DNA from: Asticcacaulis sp. SL142
GTDB taxonomy: Bacteria > Pseudomonadota > Alphaproteobacteria > Caulobacterales > Caulobacteraceae
NCBI RefSeq assembly: GCF_026625745.1
Contig: NZ_CP113061.1
Location: 248,001 to 312,000, forward strand
Direction: 5' to 3'
DNA: 64,000 nucleotides
A program made the translations under genes and the position numbers. Under the pieces are notes generated by a model. The model searched no databases, was not told where the DNA came from, and saw only the letters and a program-made list of their open reading frames with translations. Of this stretch, positions 35,772-44,618 are shown one piece after another. Each line of letters begins with the position of its first letter. Position 1 is the first letter of the stretch.

Positions 35772-35777
35772 CAGACC

Positions 35778-37082
35778 TTATTCGCCAAACACGCGGGCGA
35801 AGATCGTATCGACGTGCTTGGTGTGGTAGCCAATATCAAAGAACGGCTCCAATTCTTCGCGGGTGAAGAATTTCGAGACATCCTCGTCTGCCGACAGGAA
35901 ATCGAGGAAGTTGCCTTCGCCGCGCCAGACCTTCATGGCGTTGCGCTGGACTGCCGAATAGCTATCTTCGCGCGACATGCCCTTTTGGGTCATGGCCAGC
36001 ATCACCCGCTGCGAGTAGACCAGACCGCCCAGACGATCGATGTTCTTCTGCATATTTTCTGGATAGATCAGCAGGTTATCGACCACATTGGTCAGGCGGC
36101 GCAGGGCGAAATCCAGATGCACGCAGGCATCCGGCGCTATGCCGCGCTCAACCGAGGAATGGCTGATGTCGCGCTCATGCCACAGGGCGACGTTTTCCAT
36201 GGCGGGGACGACGGCGGAGCGCACCAGACGGGCTAAACCTGTGAGATTTTCGGTCAGCACCGGGTTACGCTTATGCGGCATGGCCGATGAGCCCTTTTGG
36301 CCGGCCGAGAAAAACTCTTCGACCTCAAGCACTTCGGTGCGTTGCAGGTGGCGGATTTCTGTCGCCAGGCGCTCAACCGAGGACGCAACCACGCCCAAAG
36401 CCGCAAAGAAGGCGGCATGGCGGTCGCGCGGGATGACCTGCGTCGACACTGGCTCGATGGCGAGGCCCATCTTATCGGCCACATAGGCTTCGACTTCGGG
36501 GGAGACATTGGCGAAGGTACCGACCGCACCCGAAATGGCGCAGGTCGAGATTTCCTCGCGGGCGACCTCAAGGCGCTTTTTGGCACGCACGAACTCAGCG
36601 TAGTAACCGGCCAGTTTCAGGCCAAAGGTCACCGGTTCAGCGTGGATGCCGTGCGAGCGGCCCACGGTCGGGGTGAACTTATGCTCCAGCGCGCGCTTTT
36701 TGATGGCGGCCAGCAGCAGATCGACATCCTCAATCAGAAGATCGGCGGAACGCTGAAGCTGAACCGCAAAGCAGGTGTCCAGAACGTCCGATGACGTCAT
36801 GCCCTGATGCAGGAAGCGGGCTTCGGGGCCGACGATTTCAGAGACGTGGGTCAGGAACGCGATAACATCGTGCTTTACGGTGCGCTCGATCTCATCAATA
36901 CGGTCTGAATCAAATGCGGCGTCCTTGCCCTTGGCCCACAGGGTTTCGGCGGCCTCAACCGGGATCACGCCCAGTTCCGCCATCTTGGTGGCGGCATGGG
37001 CCTCAATCTCGAACCAGATTTTGTACTTGGTGGCCGGGTCCCAGATGATGGTGGCGTCTTTGCGGGCGTAACGGGGGATCAT
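35778..37082 (-). CDS. purB: Adenylosuccinate lyase
   Basis: A 434-residue enzyme that cleaves SAICAR and adenylosuccinate, two steps of purine synthesis. Signatures are MTSSDVLDTC, THGIHAEP-like SRSHGIHAEPVTFGLKL and the signature loop GSSAMPHKRNPVLTEN. The ATG at 37082 begins MIPRYARKDA, typical of alphaproteobacteria. It is the third purine locus in the window beside purC-S-Q and purL. Confidence 0.97.
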   Translation of the reverse strand: MIPRYARKDATIIWDPATKYKIWFEIEAHAATKMAELGVIPVEAAETLWAKGKDAAFDSDRIDEIERTVKHDVIAFLTHVSEIVGPEARFLHQGMTSSDVLDTCFAVQLQRSADLLIEDVDLLLAAIKKRALEHKFTPTVGRSHGIHAEPVTFGLKLAGYYAEFVRAKKRLEVAREEISTCAISGAVGTFANVSPEVEAYVADKMGLAIEPVSTQVIPRDRHAAFFAALGVVASSVERLATEIRHLQRTEVLEVEEFFSAGQKGSSAMPHKRNPVLTENLTGLARLVRSAVVPAMENVALWHERDISHSSVERGIAPDACVHLDFALRRLTNVVDNLLIYPENMQKNIDRLGGLVYSQRVMLAMTQKGMSREDSYSAVQRNAMKVWRGEGNFLDFLSADEDVSKFFTREELEPFFDIGYHTKHVDTIFARVFGE

Positions 37083-37228
37083 GGCGGCATCCGATTTTGG
37101 GGGACAGAAAATATGCGGTTCTGTTGGGCGGATGCGGGCCGGGAGTCAAGATTTAAATGTACTTTTTAGGCGGTGTGGGATTTGTTAGGGCTAACTAACG
37201 ATAACGCTAACATCAGGGAAGATCAGTC

Positions 37229-39094
37229 ATGGCTAAGTGTGTTTTGAAGCCGGTCATCGGTATGGGGTTAGCCCTTATGGTGTCGGCCTGCGCCGGTTTT
37301 TACGGCGGCGGCGCGGTGGGCGAGAGTGGAGCGCCGATAGCTTTGAATCAGACGGGATTTCTGCCGTCCTCACCGAAAATGGCTATTGTGTCCGCTACGG
37401 ATACCAAGCCTGTGCCGTGGCAGGTAAAAGACGCTAACGGCAAGGTTGTCGCGCGCGGTCAGAGCCAGTATTTCGGCATGAATGAAGGCTCTGGCCGTCT
37501 GGTGCATCAGATCGATTTTTCCGAACTGAAAACGGTCGGTAAAGATTATGTGCTGGTCTTGAATCAAACCGGCAGTTCGCCCTTCGATATCGGTTCAGAT
37601 GTCTATGACCGCTTGCGTTACGATGCGCTGGCCTTCTTTTATCATCAGCGCGCCAGCGTGCCGATTGAGGTCAAATATGTCGGTGAACGCTGGGCGCGGC
37701 CCGTGGCCCATAATCCCGATACCGCCACCTGCTACGGCCCCAAGGATTTTCGCGGCAATGACTGGGGCGGATGCCCCTATACGCTTGATGTCTCCAAGGG
37801 CTGGTACGACGCGGGCGATCAGGGCAAATATGTCGTCAATGGTGGGATCGCCGTCTGGACGCTGATGAACTGGTACGAGTTCTCGAAAGGGGCTGCCGAT
37901 TACGCCGATGGCAAGGTCGCCATTCCCGAAAATGCCAATGGCATCAATGATCTTTTGGACGAAGTTCGCTTTGAAATGGACTTCATGATGGCCATGCAGG
38001 TGCCGGACGGCACGACCCTGAAACTGCCGCGCGGCAATCAGATGAAGTCGGTGGATAAACTACAATTCAGCACAGTTGATGCGTCGGGCATGGCCCACCA
38101 TAAGATGCACGATGAGCACTGGACCGCCGTGCCCATGCCGCCCCATCTGGACACAGAAAAGCGCTATCTGAGCTATCCGACAACCACGGCGACGCTTAAT
38201 CTGGCGGCCTCAGCGGCGCAATGTGCGCGTCTGTTCAAAGGTGTCGATGATGCCTATGCCGCCAAATGTCTGACGGCGGCCAGGCGCGCCTTTGCGGCGG
38301 CGCAAAGACTGCCGGATGTGCTGGCGATCGACGTGCTGCAAGGCGGGGGCGGCGGCTATGGCGACCCGAAAGCGACCGATGAATTCTACTGGGCCGCCGC
38401 CGAACTGTTCATCACGACGGGAGAGGCGGAGTTTGAAACCTTCGTGCGCGCCTCACCCGACTATCTGTCCTCGCCCTCCGGTGATGCCCAAGGGGGCGGC
38501 GATATCTCCTGGGGCTCGGTACAGGCGCTCGGCACCTTGTCCTTAAGCATTGCGCCCAACATCCCTGCCGATATGCGTGACGGGGCGCGTCAGGCGATCA
38601 TCAAAACCGCCGACGCCTACGCCGCCCAGACGGCGGGCGAGGGCTATATGATCCCGATGACCCGACCCTATGTGTGGGGATCGAATGCCGATTTCGCCAA
38701 TCGTGGCATGATTTTAAGCTATGCCCACAGCTTCACGCAAAATCAGAAGTATTTCGATCAATCCGTTCATTTGATGGACTATTTGTTGGGGCGTAATCCC
38801 AATATGATCTCCTACGTGTCTGGCTATGGCTTAAACGCGATGCAGCATCCGCATCACCGGTTTTGGGCGCCATCAAAGGACAAAACCCTGCCGCCACCGC
38901 CGCCGGGCGTGTTGGCCGGTGGGCCGCAAAACCGCAATCCGGCTGATCCGGCGCTGAAAGAAATCTTTGCCAACTGCAAGCCGCAGACCTGCTACATCGA
39001 CCATATCGACAGCTATTCAACCAACGAAGTGGCGATTAACTGGAACGCGCCTCTGTTCTGGCTTTCGGCTTATATTGGAAAACAGGCTGAATAA
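37229..39094 (+). CDS. Glycoside hydrolase family 9 (endoglucanase-type), lipoprotein
   Basis: A 621-residue enzyme. The leader ends LMVSAC (C21), a lipobox, so it is probably anchored to the outer membrane or periplasmic face. An N-terminal Ig-like CelD_N domain (about 35-120, NQTGFLPSSPKMA) precedes the (alpha/alpha)6 barrel. The catalytic elements are YDAGDQGKY (D194, D197), HPHHR, and STNEVAINWN (E600). GH9 enzymes hydrolyse beta-glucans such as cellulose or xyloglucan oligomers. Substrate in this strain is not shown. Confidence 0.9.
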   Translation: MAKCVLKPVIGMGLALMVSACAGFYGGGAVGESGAPIALNQTGFLPSSPKMAIVSATDTKPVPWQVKDANGKVVARGQSQYFGMNEGSGRLVHQIDFSELKTVGKDYVLVLNQTGSSPFDIGSDVYDRLRYDALAFFYHQRASVPIEVKYVGERWARPVAHNPDTATCYGPKDFRGNDWGGCPYTLDVSKGWYDAGDQGKYVVNGGIAVWTLMNWYEFSKGAADYADGKVAIPENANGINDLLDEVRFEMDFMMAMQVPDGTTLKLPRGNQMKSVDKLQFSTVDASGMAHHKMHDEHWTAVPMPPHLDTEKRYLSYPTTTATLNLAASAAQCARLFKGVDDAYAAKCLTAARRAFAAAQRLPDVLAIDVLQGGGGGYGDPKATDEFYWAAAELFITTGEAEFETFVRASPDYLSSPSGDAQGGGDISWGSVQALGTLSLSIAPNIPADMRDGARQAIIKTADAYAAQTAGEGYMIPMTRPYVWGSNADFANRGMILSYAHSFTQNQKYFDQSVHLMDYLLGRNPNMISYVSGYGLNAMQHPHHRFWAPSKDKTLPPPPPGVLAGGPQNRNPADPALKEIFANCKPQTCYIDHIDSYSTNEVAINWNAPLFWLSAYIGKQAE

Positions 39095-39132
39095 TATCGT
39101 TAATTTACCCGTCTGCGGGAGATTAATGTTGG

Positions 39133-39147
39133 TTAAATTTGTGTTAA
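39133..39147 (+). promoter_or_regulatory. Putative CtrA binding site
   Basis: TTAA-ATTTGTG-TTAA is an exact TTAA-N7-TTAA, the consensus of the cell-cycle regulator CtrA in Caulobacteraceae. A half site TTAA lies 10 bp upstream. It is 74 bp before the ATG of the peptidoglycan-binding gene at 39221. An AT-rich stretch of this length can produce it by chance. Confidence 0.45.
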
Positions 39148-39220
39148 TATTCTAAACTGTGCCGTGTTATTCGTGGTAGGATAAGCCGCGGGCGAGGCGT
39201 TACGGTTTAGGAGATTAAGC

Positions 39221-40531
39221 ATGCGCGGTTTGAAAATTTCGGTGGCGGTCGCCGCCGTTCTGGCCCTGTCTGTCCCGTCGATGCCTGCCTTTGCCGGTGG
39301 CGATGATGCGCCGCCGGCCCAAGCGACTAATAAGACCCGTCCCGTCGTCAAAAAGGTTGAAAAACAGGCCAAGAAGCCGGTGCGTGCGGCGGATGTGACT
39401 GAAAATGTCAAGGTCACGTCCGGCCCTATGCCGCCCGCTCCGGCACCTGAGCCGGCCAAGGTACGTGCTGAGCTAAAAGAACCGTGCCCCGAAGGCACCG
39501 AGGAGCACCATGCCTTGCCGGCCGATGTGCGCAAGATGGCGCGCGCCGGTCAGTGCTATACCCGCCTGATCAAGCCGCCAGTGACCGAGACCTATCAGGC
39601 CAAGGTTGAGGCGACGCCTGAGCGCTATGAGACGCGCACCATACCAGCGGTCACGCGCTGGGTCGAAAAAGAAACCGTTATCAAACCTGAGCGGGTCGAG
39701 CGCGTGCGCATCGCCGCGGTTACCCGTCAGGTGCGCGACACCGAAGTGGTCGAAGCGGCCCACTACCGTGAAGAGGTCATCCCCGCCCGCTATGAGTACC
39801 GCAAGGAGCGGGTCATGGTGCGTGAAGCGCGCGAAGAATGGGTGCTGCAAAAATCCATAGCCCCGCAGGTGGCGGTGGTCTCCGCCGGGGATTACCGCCC
39901 GGTGGCTTATCGTCAGGATGGTAAGCTTACCTGGCCCGGAAAAGAATCTGGTTATTCTCAGGCGACCCGCAGCCATGACGGTCACCACAATGATGGCCGT
40001 AAATACCGCACGGATGCCCGCACGCAGGATGTCTATTGCCTGGAACTGATCCCGGCGGAATATGATATCGTCGAGCGCAAGGTCGAGATCGAGCCAGAAC
40101 GTATCCGTAAAATCAAGATCCCGGCGGTGACGCGTGAGGTTCCCCGCACTGAGATCGTTGAACCTGAACGGTTTGAGGAGCGCGTCATTCCGGCGGTTTA
40201 TGGCAAGACCAAGGTCAAAGAAGTAGTCGAAGACGCCCGTACGGAAAAGATTGTCATCCCCGCGACCTATAAGATGGTGACCAAAACCCGCACGGTCAAA
40301 GATGCTGAACCGGTCTGGTCCGAGGTCTTATGTGAACGCAATGCCACCCCGGCGAAGGTGCGTGAAATCCAGACGGCGCTAAAAAAGCGCGGCTATGATC
40401 CGGGCGCCATTGACGGGGTGCTGGGCACCAAGACCGTGACCGCCATGCAGAAATTCCAGGCTGATCAGGGGCTGGCGCAGGGGCAGATTTCGGTCGATGC
40501 GGCCAAAGAATTGGGCGTATCGCTGCATTAA
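39221..40531 (+). CDS. Exported peptidoglycan-binding repeat protein
   Basis: A 436-residue exported protein. A signal peptide (VAAVLALSVPSMPAFA-G) precedes a low-complexity Lys/Pro region (30-90). Next is a repeat array of ERYETRTIPAVTR / ERIRKIKIPAVTREV / ERVRIAAVTRQVRDTEVV-type units (about 120-370), rich in charged residues. The C-terminus is a peptidoglycan-binding domain (about 378-430, KVREIQTALKKRGYDPGAIDG). RBS AGGAGATT. The preceding CtrA-like box suggests cell-cycle control of an envelope protein, an inference. Confidence 0.8.
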   Translation: MRGLKISVAVAAVLALSVPSMPAFAGGDDAPPAQATNKTRPVVKKVEKQAKKPVRAADVTENVKVTSGPMPPAPAPEPAKVRAELKEPCPEGTEEHHALPADVRKMARAGQCYTRLIKPPVTETYQAKVEATPERYETRTIPAVTRWVEKETVIKPERVERVRIAAVTRQVRDTEVVEAAHYREEVIPARYEYRKERVMVREAREEWVLQKSIAPQVAVVSAGDYRPVAYRQDGKLTWPGKESGYSQATRSHDGHHNDGRKYRTDARTQDVYCLELIPAEYDIVERKVEIEPERIRKIKIPAVTREVPRTEIVEPERFEERVIPAVYGKTKVKEVVEDARTEKIVIPATYKMVTKTRTVKDAEPVWSEVLCERNATPAKVREIQTALKKRGYDPGAIDGVLGTKTVTAMQKFQADQGLAQGQISVDAAKELGVSLH

Positions 40532-40619
40532 ATCCGGTGACGTGGTAACCTGAATCCGGCGACGGGCGTATACACTTACAGAAGTCAGTGTATGTATTAC
40601 GTGAGTGCAGGAGGTTACC

Positions 40620-41588
40620 GTGTTTATCAAACGCATCCGTCCCGGTAATGGCGACATCAGCGAAAATGACGTCACGCCCAAAGACGTCTATGATCAGCGC
40701 CGCCAGATTATGAAACTGGGTTTGGGCTTTGGTGTAACGGCTGCGGTTGCCGGTTGCGATATGATGGACGGCACGGATGCTGAGGCAGCACAAGTCAAGG
40801 GCAAGCTGGCCTATAGGCCGGGGCCATTTTCGACAGCCGAGAAAAAGACTGAATATGATGCGGTCACCGGCTACAATAATTTCTATGAGTTTGGCACCGA
40901 TAAGCTCGATCCAGCCAAATATGCCGCCAGTTTAAACACCCGGCCGTGGACGGTAAAGGTCGGCGGGCTTTGCGGTAAGCCGCAAACGATTGCCATTGAA
41001 ACCCTGCTGAAAAATGCCCTCGAAGAACGCATCTACCGCCTGCGCTGTGTCGAAGGCTGGTCGATGGTTATACCCTGGGTAGGGTTTCCGCTGGCTAACC
41101 TGATCAAGTTGGCTGAACCGACCTCAAAAGCTAAATATGTCGCTTTTCAAACGGCTAATAAACCCAAAGAAATGCGCGGTTTGCGCTCAAATGTTCTCGA
41201 CTGGCCTTATGTGGAGGGTTTGCGCATGGACGAAGCCCTTAACCCGCTGGCATTTCTGGCGGTGGGGCTGTACGGCGATCTTTTACCCAATCAGAACGGC
41301 GCGCCGATCCGACTGGTCGTGCCGTGGAAATACGGTTTTAAGTCGATCAAGTCGATCACCGATATCACCTTCACCGAACGTCAGCCGCCGACTTCGTGGC
41401 AGAGGTACGGCGCCAATGAATACGGCTTTTATTCCAATGTTAACCCGAATGTCGATCATCCGCGCTGGTCGCAGGCCACTGAGCGTCGCATCGGTGAGTT
41501 CCGCCGCCGTGATACCCTGATGTTCAACGGCTATGGCGATCAGGTGGCGGGCATGTACCGCAATATGGACTTGAAGAAGTTTTTCTAA
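40620..41588 (+). CDS. msrP: Protein-methionine-sulfoxide reductase catalytic subunit MsrP
   Basis: A 322-residue periplasmic molybdoenzyme (YedY type). The twin-arginine signal is RRQIMKLGLG followed by a hydrophobic stretch. The molybdopterin ligand Cys lies in RLRCVEGWSMVIPW. Start is the GTG at 40620 (AGGAGG five bases upstream); the frame is open to 40605. It repairs oxidised methionines in envelope proteins with electrons from MsrQ, encoded 3 bp downstream. Confidence 0.93.
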   Translation: MFIKRIRPGNGDISENDVTPKDVYDQRRQIMKLGLGFGVTAAVAGCDMMDGTDAEAAQVKGKLAYRPGPFSTAEKKTEYDAVTGYNNFYEFGTDKLDPAKYAASLNTRPWTVKVGGLCGKPQTIAIETLLKNALEERIYRLRCVEGWSMVIPWVGFPLANLIKLAEPTSKAKYVAFQTANKPKEMRGLRSNVLDWPYVEGLRMDEALNPLAFLAVGLYGDLLPNQNGAPIRLVVPWKYGFKSIKSITDITFTERQPPTSWQRYGANEYGFYSNVNPNVDHPRWSQATERRIGEFRRRDTLMFNGYGDQVAGMYRNMDLKKFF

Positions 41589-41591
41589 GTC

Positions 41592-42194
41592 ATGGTAAAA
41601 TCAAATAAAAAAGGCTTTACCTTAGATATCGTGTTTATCTGTTTGCTGTGCCTATTGCCTTTGTTCTGGCTGATTTGGCGCGGCTATAACGGTGATCTGG
41701 GCGTCAATCCGATCGAGACGATTATCCGTCAGCTTGGGGTGTGGGGACTACGGCTGTTGATCGTGGGCTTGGCCATTACGCCAGTGGTGCGTATTTTTAA
41801 GCAGCCGCGCCTGATCCGCTGGCGCAGGCCTATCGGGTTGTTTGCGTTTGCCTATATTTTGCTCCACCTGACCAGCTATATCGGCATCGATCAGTATTTC
41901 GACTGGGACGCGATCTGGAAAGATATTGTCAAACGACCTTACATCACCTTTGGCATGATCGGGTTTGTGCTGCTGATCCCGCTGGCGGTCACCTCGTTCA
42001 ATGCGGCCATCAAGGCCATAGGCGGACGGGTGTGGCGTAACCTGCATAAGCTGATTTATATCATCGTGCCGCTGGGGGTTTTGCATTATTTTCTGCTGGC
42101 CAAGGCCGATAAAACCATGCCGCTGATTTATGGCGCGATCCTGATGGTTCTGTTGGGATGGCGGCTGTTTGAGGCGGCAAAGCGACGCCGTTAA
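41592..42194 (+). CDS. msrQ: Heme-binding subunit MsrQ
   Basis: A 200-residue inner membrane heme protein (YedZ) with about six membrane segments and the heme-ligand His in LLHLTSYIG and VWRNLHKLIYI. It passes electrons from the respiratory chain to MsrP. Starts 3 bp after msrP. Confidence 0.93.
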   Translation: MVKSNKKGFTLDIVFICLLCLLPLFWLIWRGYNGDLGVNPIETIIRQLGVWGLRLLIVGLAITPVVRIFKQPRLIRWRRPIGLFAFAYILLHLTSYIGIDQYFDWDAIWKDIVKRPYITFGMIGFVLLIPLAVTSFNAAIKAIGGRVWRNLHKLIYIIVPLGVLHYFLLAKADKTMPLIYGAILMVLLGWRLFEAAKRRR

Positions 42195-42307
42195 TACGCC
42201 TGCTCAAGCGGAGTTTATCCCTCAGCGCTTGCAAATGCTGGCTTGGACGGTAAAAGTTTGAAAACTATTGCAATGCAAACTCACCGCCAAACACACGATT
42301 ACGGAAT

Positions 42308-43678
42308 TTGTCTTTGGGAAGTCTGATCGCCGCCTTGATGATGAGTGCTACGACGGCCAGCGCCGAAATGCCGGTGCGTACCGTCAATTTTGCCGATGCG
42401 GCCTTTGTCGAACTGGATTCCAAGGCCTGTGAGCCCAGCGGTGATGAGCGCGTCCTGTCGCGCGATCTGGCCATTGCCCAGCTTTTGTCGCGCTATCCGG
42501 TGACGCTGGATGTGAGCTTTATGGGGCCGCAGTCGGTGCCGCTGGGGGAACGGATTGCCACGACCATCTGTGACGGCACGGCCTGCCAGCCCGCCGAAGC
42601 GTCCCCATCTCAGGTATCTTTGGCGCAACTTCGCAATGCCGCCGCCCGGATGCTGAGCGTGCGCGAGGGACGGGGGCTTAAGCTGGAGTGGAAGGCCAAC
42701 TGGCCGGAGCCCGAAGGCGATATTGCCCGCATCGCCGCCTTTTATGACCCCAATAATCCGGGCTATGTCCTGACCTGCACGGCCCCGCCGGCGCCGGTTG
42801 TGGCTGAGGTCACGCCGCCGGTGGTCACGGAAAAGACCCTGCCGGCCATTCAGGAAAAGCGTAGCTTCCTGTCACGGTTCAGAATTGCATCTAACGTCAG
42901 TCAGACTGAAAAAGATAAATATTCTCAGCGCGATCCGGCCAGAATCTCATATTACAAAAGCGCTTCGGATAAGTCAGCGATCGTTAACATCAGGGCCGCC
43001 ATAGCTGCGCCCGATATCGTGCAATGGGGTGATGACACCGATTCGACCAAAACCTCAGGCAATATCCGCCCGTTCGTGGCCTATGAGCGGGTCACGCACT
43101 GGAACCAGTATAGCGAAGTCAATAACCTTGATTTTGGTATCCGCAGCCGGTTCCGCTTTGCTGATGATGAAGCCGAACATGCCTATATCGGCAATCTGAC
43201 GGCGGCCTGGCAGACGGATGATGAGTTTAAGTCGGCTCTGACGCGCTTTGAGGCCTCGCTCAAGCCGCCGGTGCAGTATTGGCTATATGGCGACGCAGAC
43301 CCCAAGCGCGAATACTGTGTGTGGTGCCAGAACGCCAACATGACCATTGTGGCGGACTATGTCGGCATTGATGATCCGGGCGAGAAGGTGACGCTGAACA
43401 ACGTCAAGCAATATGGCCGTCTGGGCTATGATATGGAATGGGGGGTGCGCCTCAAGCGTCCAGCCGGTTTGCCGACCTTTGGTATGAATGTGCAGTACAG
43501 TGCGCGTGAGGATGTTACCTCAAACCGCGCCAGTGCCGACCGGCTGGGGGCGCGGGCCATGTATTATCCGACTGACACCAGCCATTTCGCGTTTGGCCTT
43601 GAGTATGATCGCGGCAAGGATCTGACCTCGCTGGTTGAACTGGATCGCTGGATGATCACCTGGGGCTACCGGCAATGA
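42308..43678 (+). CDS. Hypothetical exported protein, possibly outer membrane
   Basis: A 456-residue protein that I do not recognise. A signal peptide (IAALMMSATTASA-E) is followed by a linker (about 155-205) and a C-terminal half with alternating beta-strand pattern (FVAYERVTHWNQYSEVNNLDFGIRSRF, HIFAFGLEYDRG, ending WMITWGYRQ with a C-terminal aromatic cluster) as in small beta barrels. Only a TTG (42308) can include the signal peptide, without a clear RBS; an ATG lies inside it at residue 11. It follows msrPQ by 113 bp but is not evidently part of that operon. Confidence 0.65.
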   Translation: MSLGSLIAALMMSATTASAEMPVRTVNFADAAFVELDSKACEPSGDERVLSRDLAIAQLLSRYPVTLDVSFMGPQSVPLGERIATTICDGTACQPAEASPSQVSLAQLRNAAARMLSVREGRGLKLEWKANWPEPEGDIARIAAFYDPNNPGYVLTCTAPPAPVVAEVTPPVVTEKTLPAIQEKRSFLSRFRIASNVSQTEKDKYSQRDPARISYYKSASDKSAIVNIRAAIAAPDIVQWGDDTDSTKTSGNIRPFVAYERVTHWNQYSEVNNLDFGIRSRFRFADDEAEHAYIGNLTAAWQTDDEFKSALTRFEASLKPPVQYWLYGDADPKREYCVWCQNANMTIVADYVGIDDPGEKVTLNNVKQYGRLGYDMEWGVRLKRPAGLPTFGMNVQYSAREDVTSNRASADRLGARAMYYPTDTSHFAFGLEYDRGKDLTSLVELDRWMITWGYRQ

Positions 43679-43679
43679 T

Positions 43680-43722
43680 CGTGAAAAAGTCCTTCGCTGT
43701 GCTCAGTGTACTTTTTCACGGT
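43680..43722. repeat. Palindromic repeat, family C copy 2
   Basis: CGTGAAAAAGTCCTTCG - CTGTGCTCAGTGTACTTTTTCACG forms a hairpin with GTGAAAAAGT/ACTTTTTCAC arms and an imperfect centre. It matches 31963-32008. It begins 2 bp after the stop of the exported protein gene. Confidence 0.8.
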
Positions 43723-43733
43723 TCAATATCGAC

Positions 43734-43768
43734 AAATTCAGGCTTAAGGCGGCTTCGCGCCTGAATTT
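43734..43768. repeat. 10-bp inverted repeat hairpin
   Basis: AAATTCAGGC - 15 nt - GCCTGAATTT, perfect arms. Between the family C repeat and the duplicated radC tail. No T run follows on the radC strand, so a terminator role is weak. Confidence 0.65.
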
Positions 43769-43783
43769 GAGTTTTTGCAAAGT

Positions 43784-43830
43784 TTAGATTGAGCCGATCT
43801 GCTTCATACTGGCGACGCCTTCGCGGCCCA
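43784..43830 (-). repeat. Duplicated 3' tail of radC
   Basis: On the minus strand this 47-bp stretch encodes GREGVASMKQIGSI and a TAA, exactly the C-terminus of radC (43878-43924). Four base differences, all third-position (Val, Ile, Gly, Ser codons). It is not joined in frame to any gene. The 47-bp gap to the first copy has CGCGGCCCA/TGGGCCGCG inverted ends around a GCCCT/AGGGC hairpin. Confidence 0.85.
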
Positions 43831-43877
43831 GCCCTCAAAAAGCGTAGCGTTAGGGCAACTAAAATGTGTGGGCCGCG

Positions 43878-44618
43878 TTAGATAGACCCAATCTGCTTCA
43901 TACTGGCAACGCCTTCGCGGCCCACAATCAGGTGGTCGTGGACGGTGATCTTGAGCGGTTTTCCGGCGGCGATGATCGCCTTGGTCATGTCGATATCGCC
44001 CTGCGACGGCATGGGGTCGCCACTTGGGTGATTGTGGACTAAGACCACATTACTGGCCGACAATTCCAGCGCCCGCCGCATGACTTCGCGGGGGTAAGCC
44101 GGGGCGTGATCGACCGTGCCATGGCCCATAATTTCATCGGCAATAAGCTGGTTTTTCTTATCGAGGAATATAATACGAAACTGCTCGCGCGGCTCATAGG
44201 CCAGCGTCACCCGCAAATAAGCGATCAGTTGCGACCAGGATGACAAAACCGTCGTGCGTTTCAGCGGTTCGGCCAACAGCCTGCGCGTCGCTTCAAACAT
44301 CAGTTGCAGATCAAGCGCAATTTCCGGTGTGATCTTGAGCACCCGACCGGCATTATCAAGCGATGACACCTGAAGCATATCTTCAATCGGTGCGGACAAA
44401 GCCGCAGGCAGGCTGCCAAAACGGGCAATCAGCGCCTTGGCCAGCGGTTTAACATCGCGTTGGGGGATCGAGCGGAACAGGAACAGTTCCAGAAGTTCAT
44501 AGTCGGGCAGGGTGGACACCCCGGCCTTACGCGCCCGATCACGCAAGCGATTACGATGGCCGCCATGCTCAGGGCGGAATGGTCCCGCCGCCAAATCAAA
44601 GTCCTCAGCGTCTGCCAT
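43878..44618 (-). CDS. radC: RadC family DNA repair protein (JAB domain)
   Basis: A 246-residue protein with an N-terminal helix-hairpin-helix-like region and a JAB/MPN domain. HNHPSGDPMPSQGD is the JAMM metal motif. Other signatures are RFGSLPAALSAP and AKALIARFG. Its true role in repair or recombination is unclear in most bacteria. The start ATG at 44618 overlaps the stop of the 56-residue ORF by one base. A second copy of its 3' tail lies 47 bp past its stop. Confidence 0.92.
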   Translation of the reverse strand: MADAEDFDLAAGPFRPEHGGHRNRLRDRARKAGVSTLPDYELLELFLFRSIPQRDVKPLAKALIARFGSLPAALSAPIEDMLQVSSLDNAGRVLKITPEIALDLQLMFEATRRLLAEPLKRTTVLSSWSQLIAYLRVTLAYEPREQFRIIFLDKKNQLIADEIMGHGTVDHAPAYPREVMRRALELSASNVVLVHNHPSGDPMPSQGDIDMTKAIIAAGKPLKITVHDHLIVGREGVASMKQIGSI

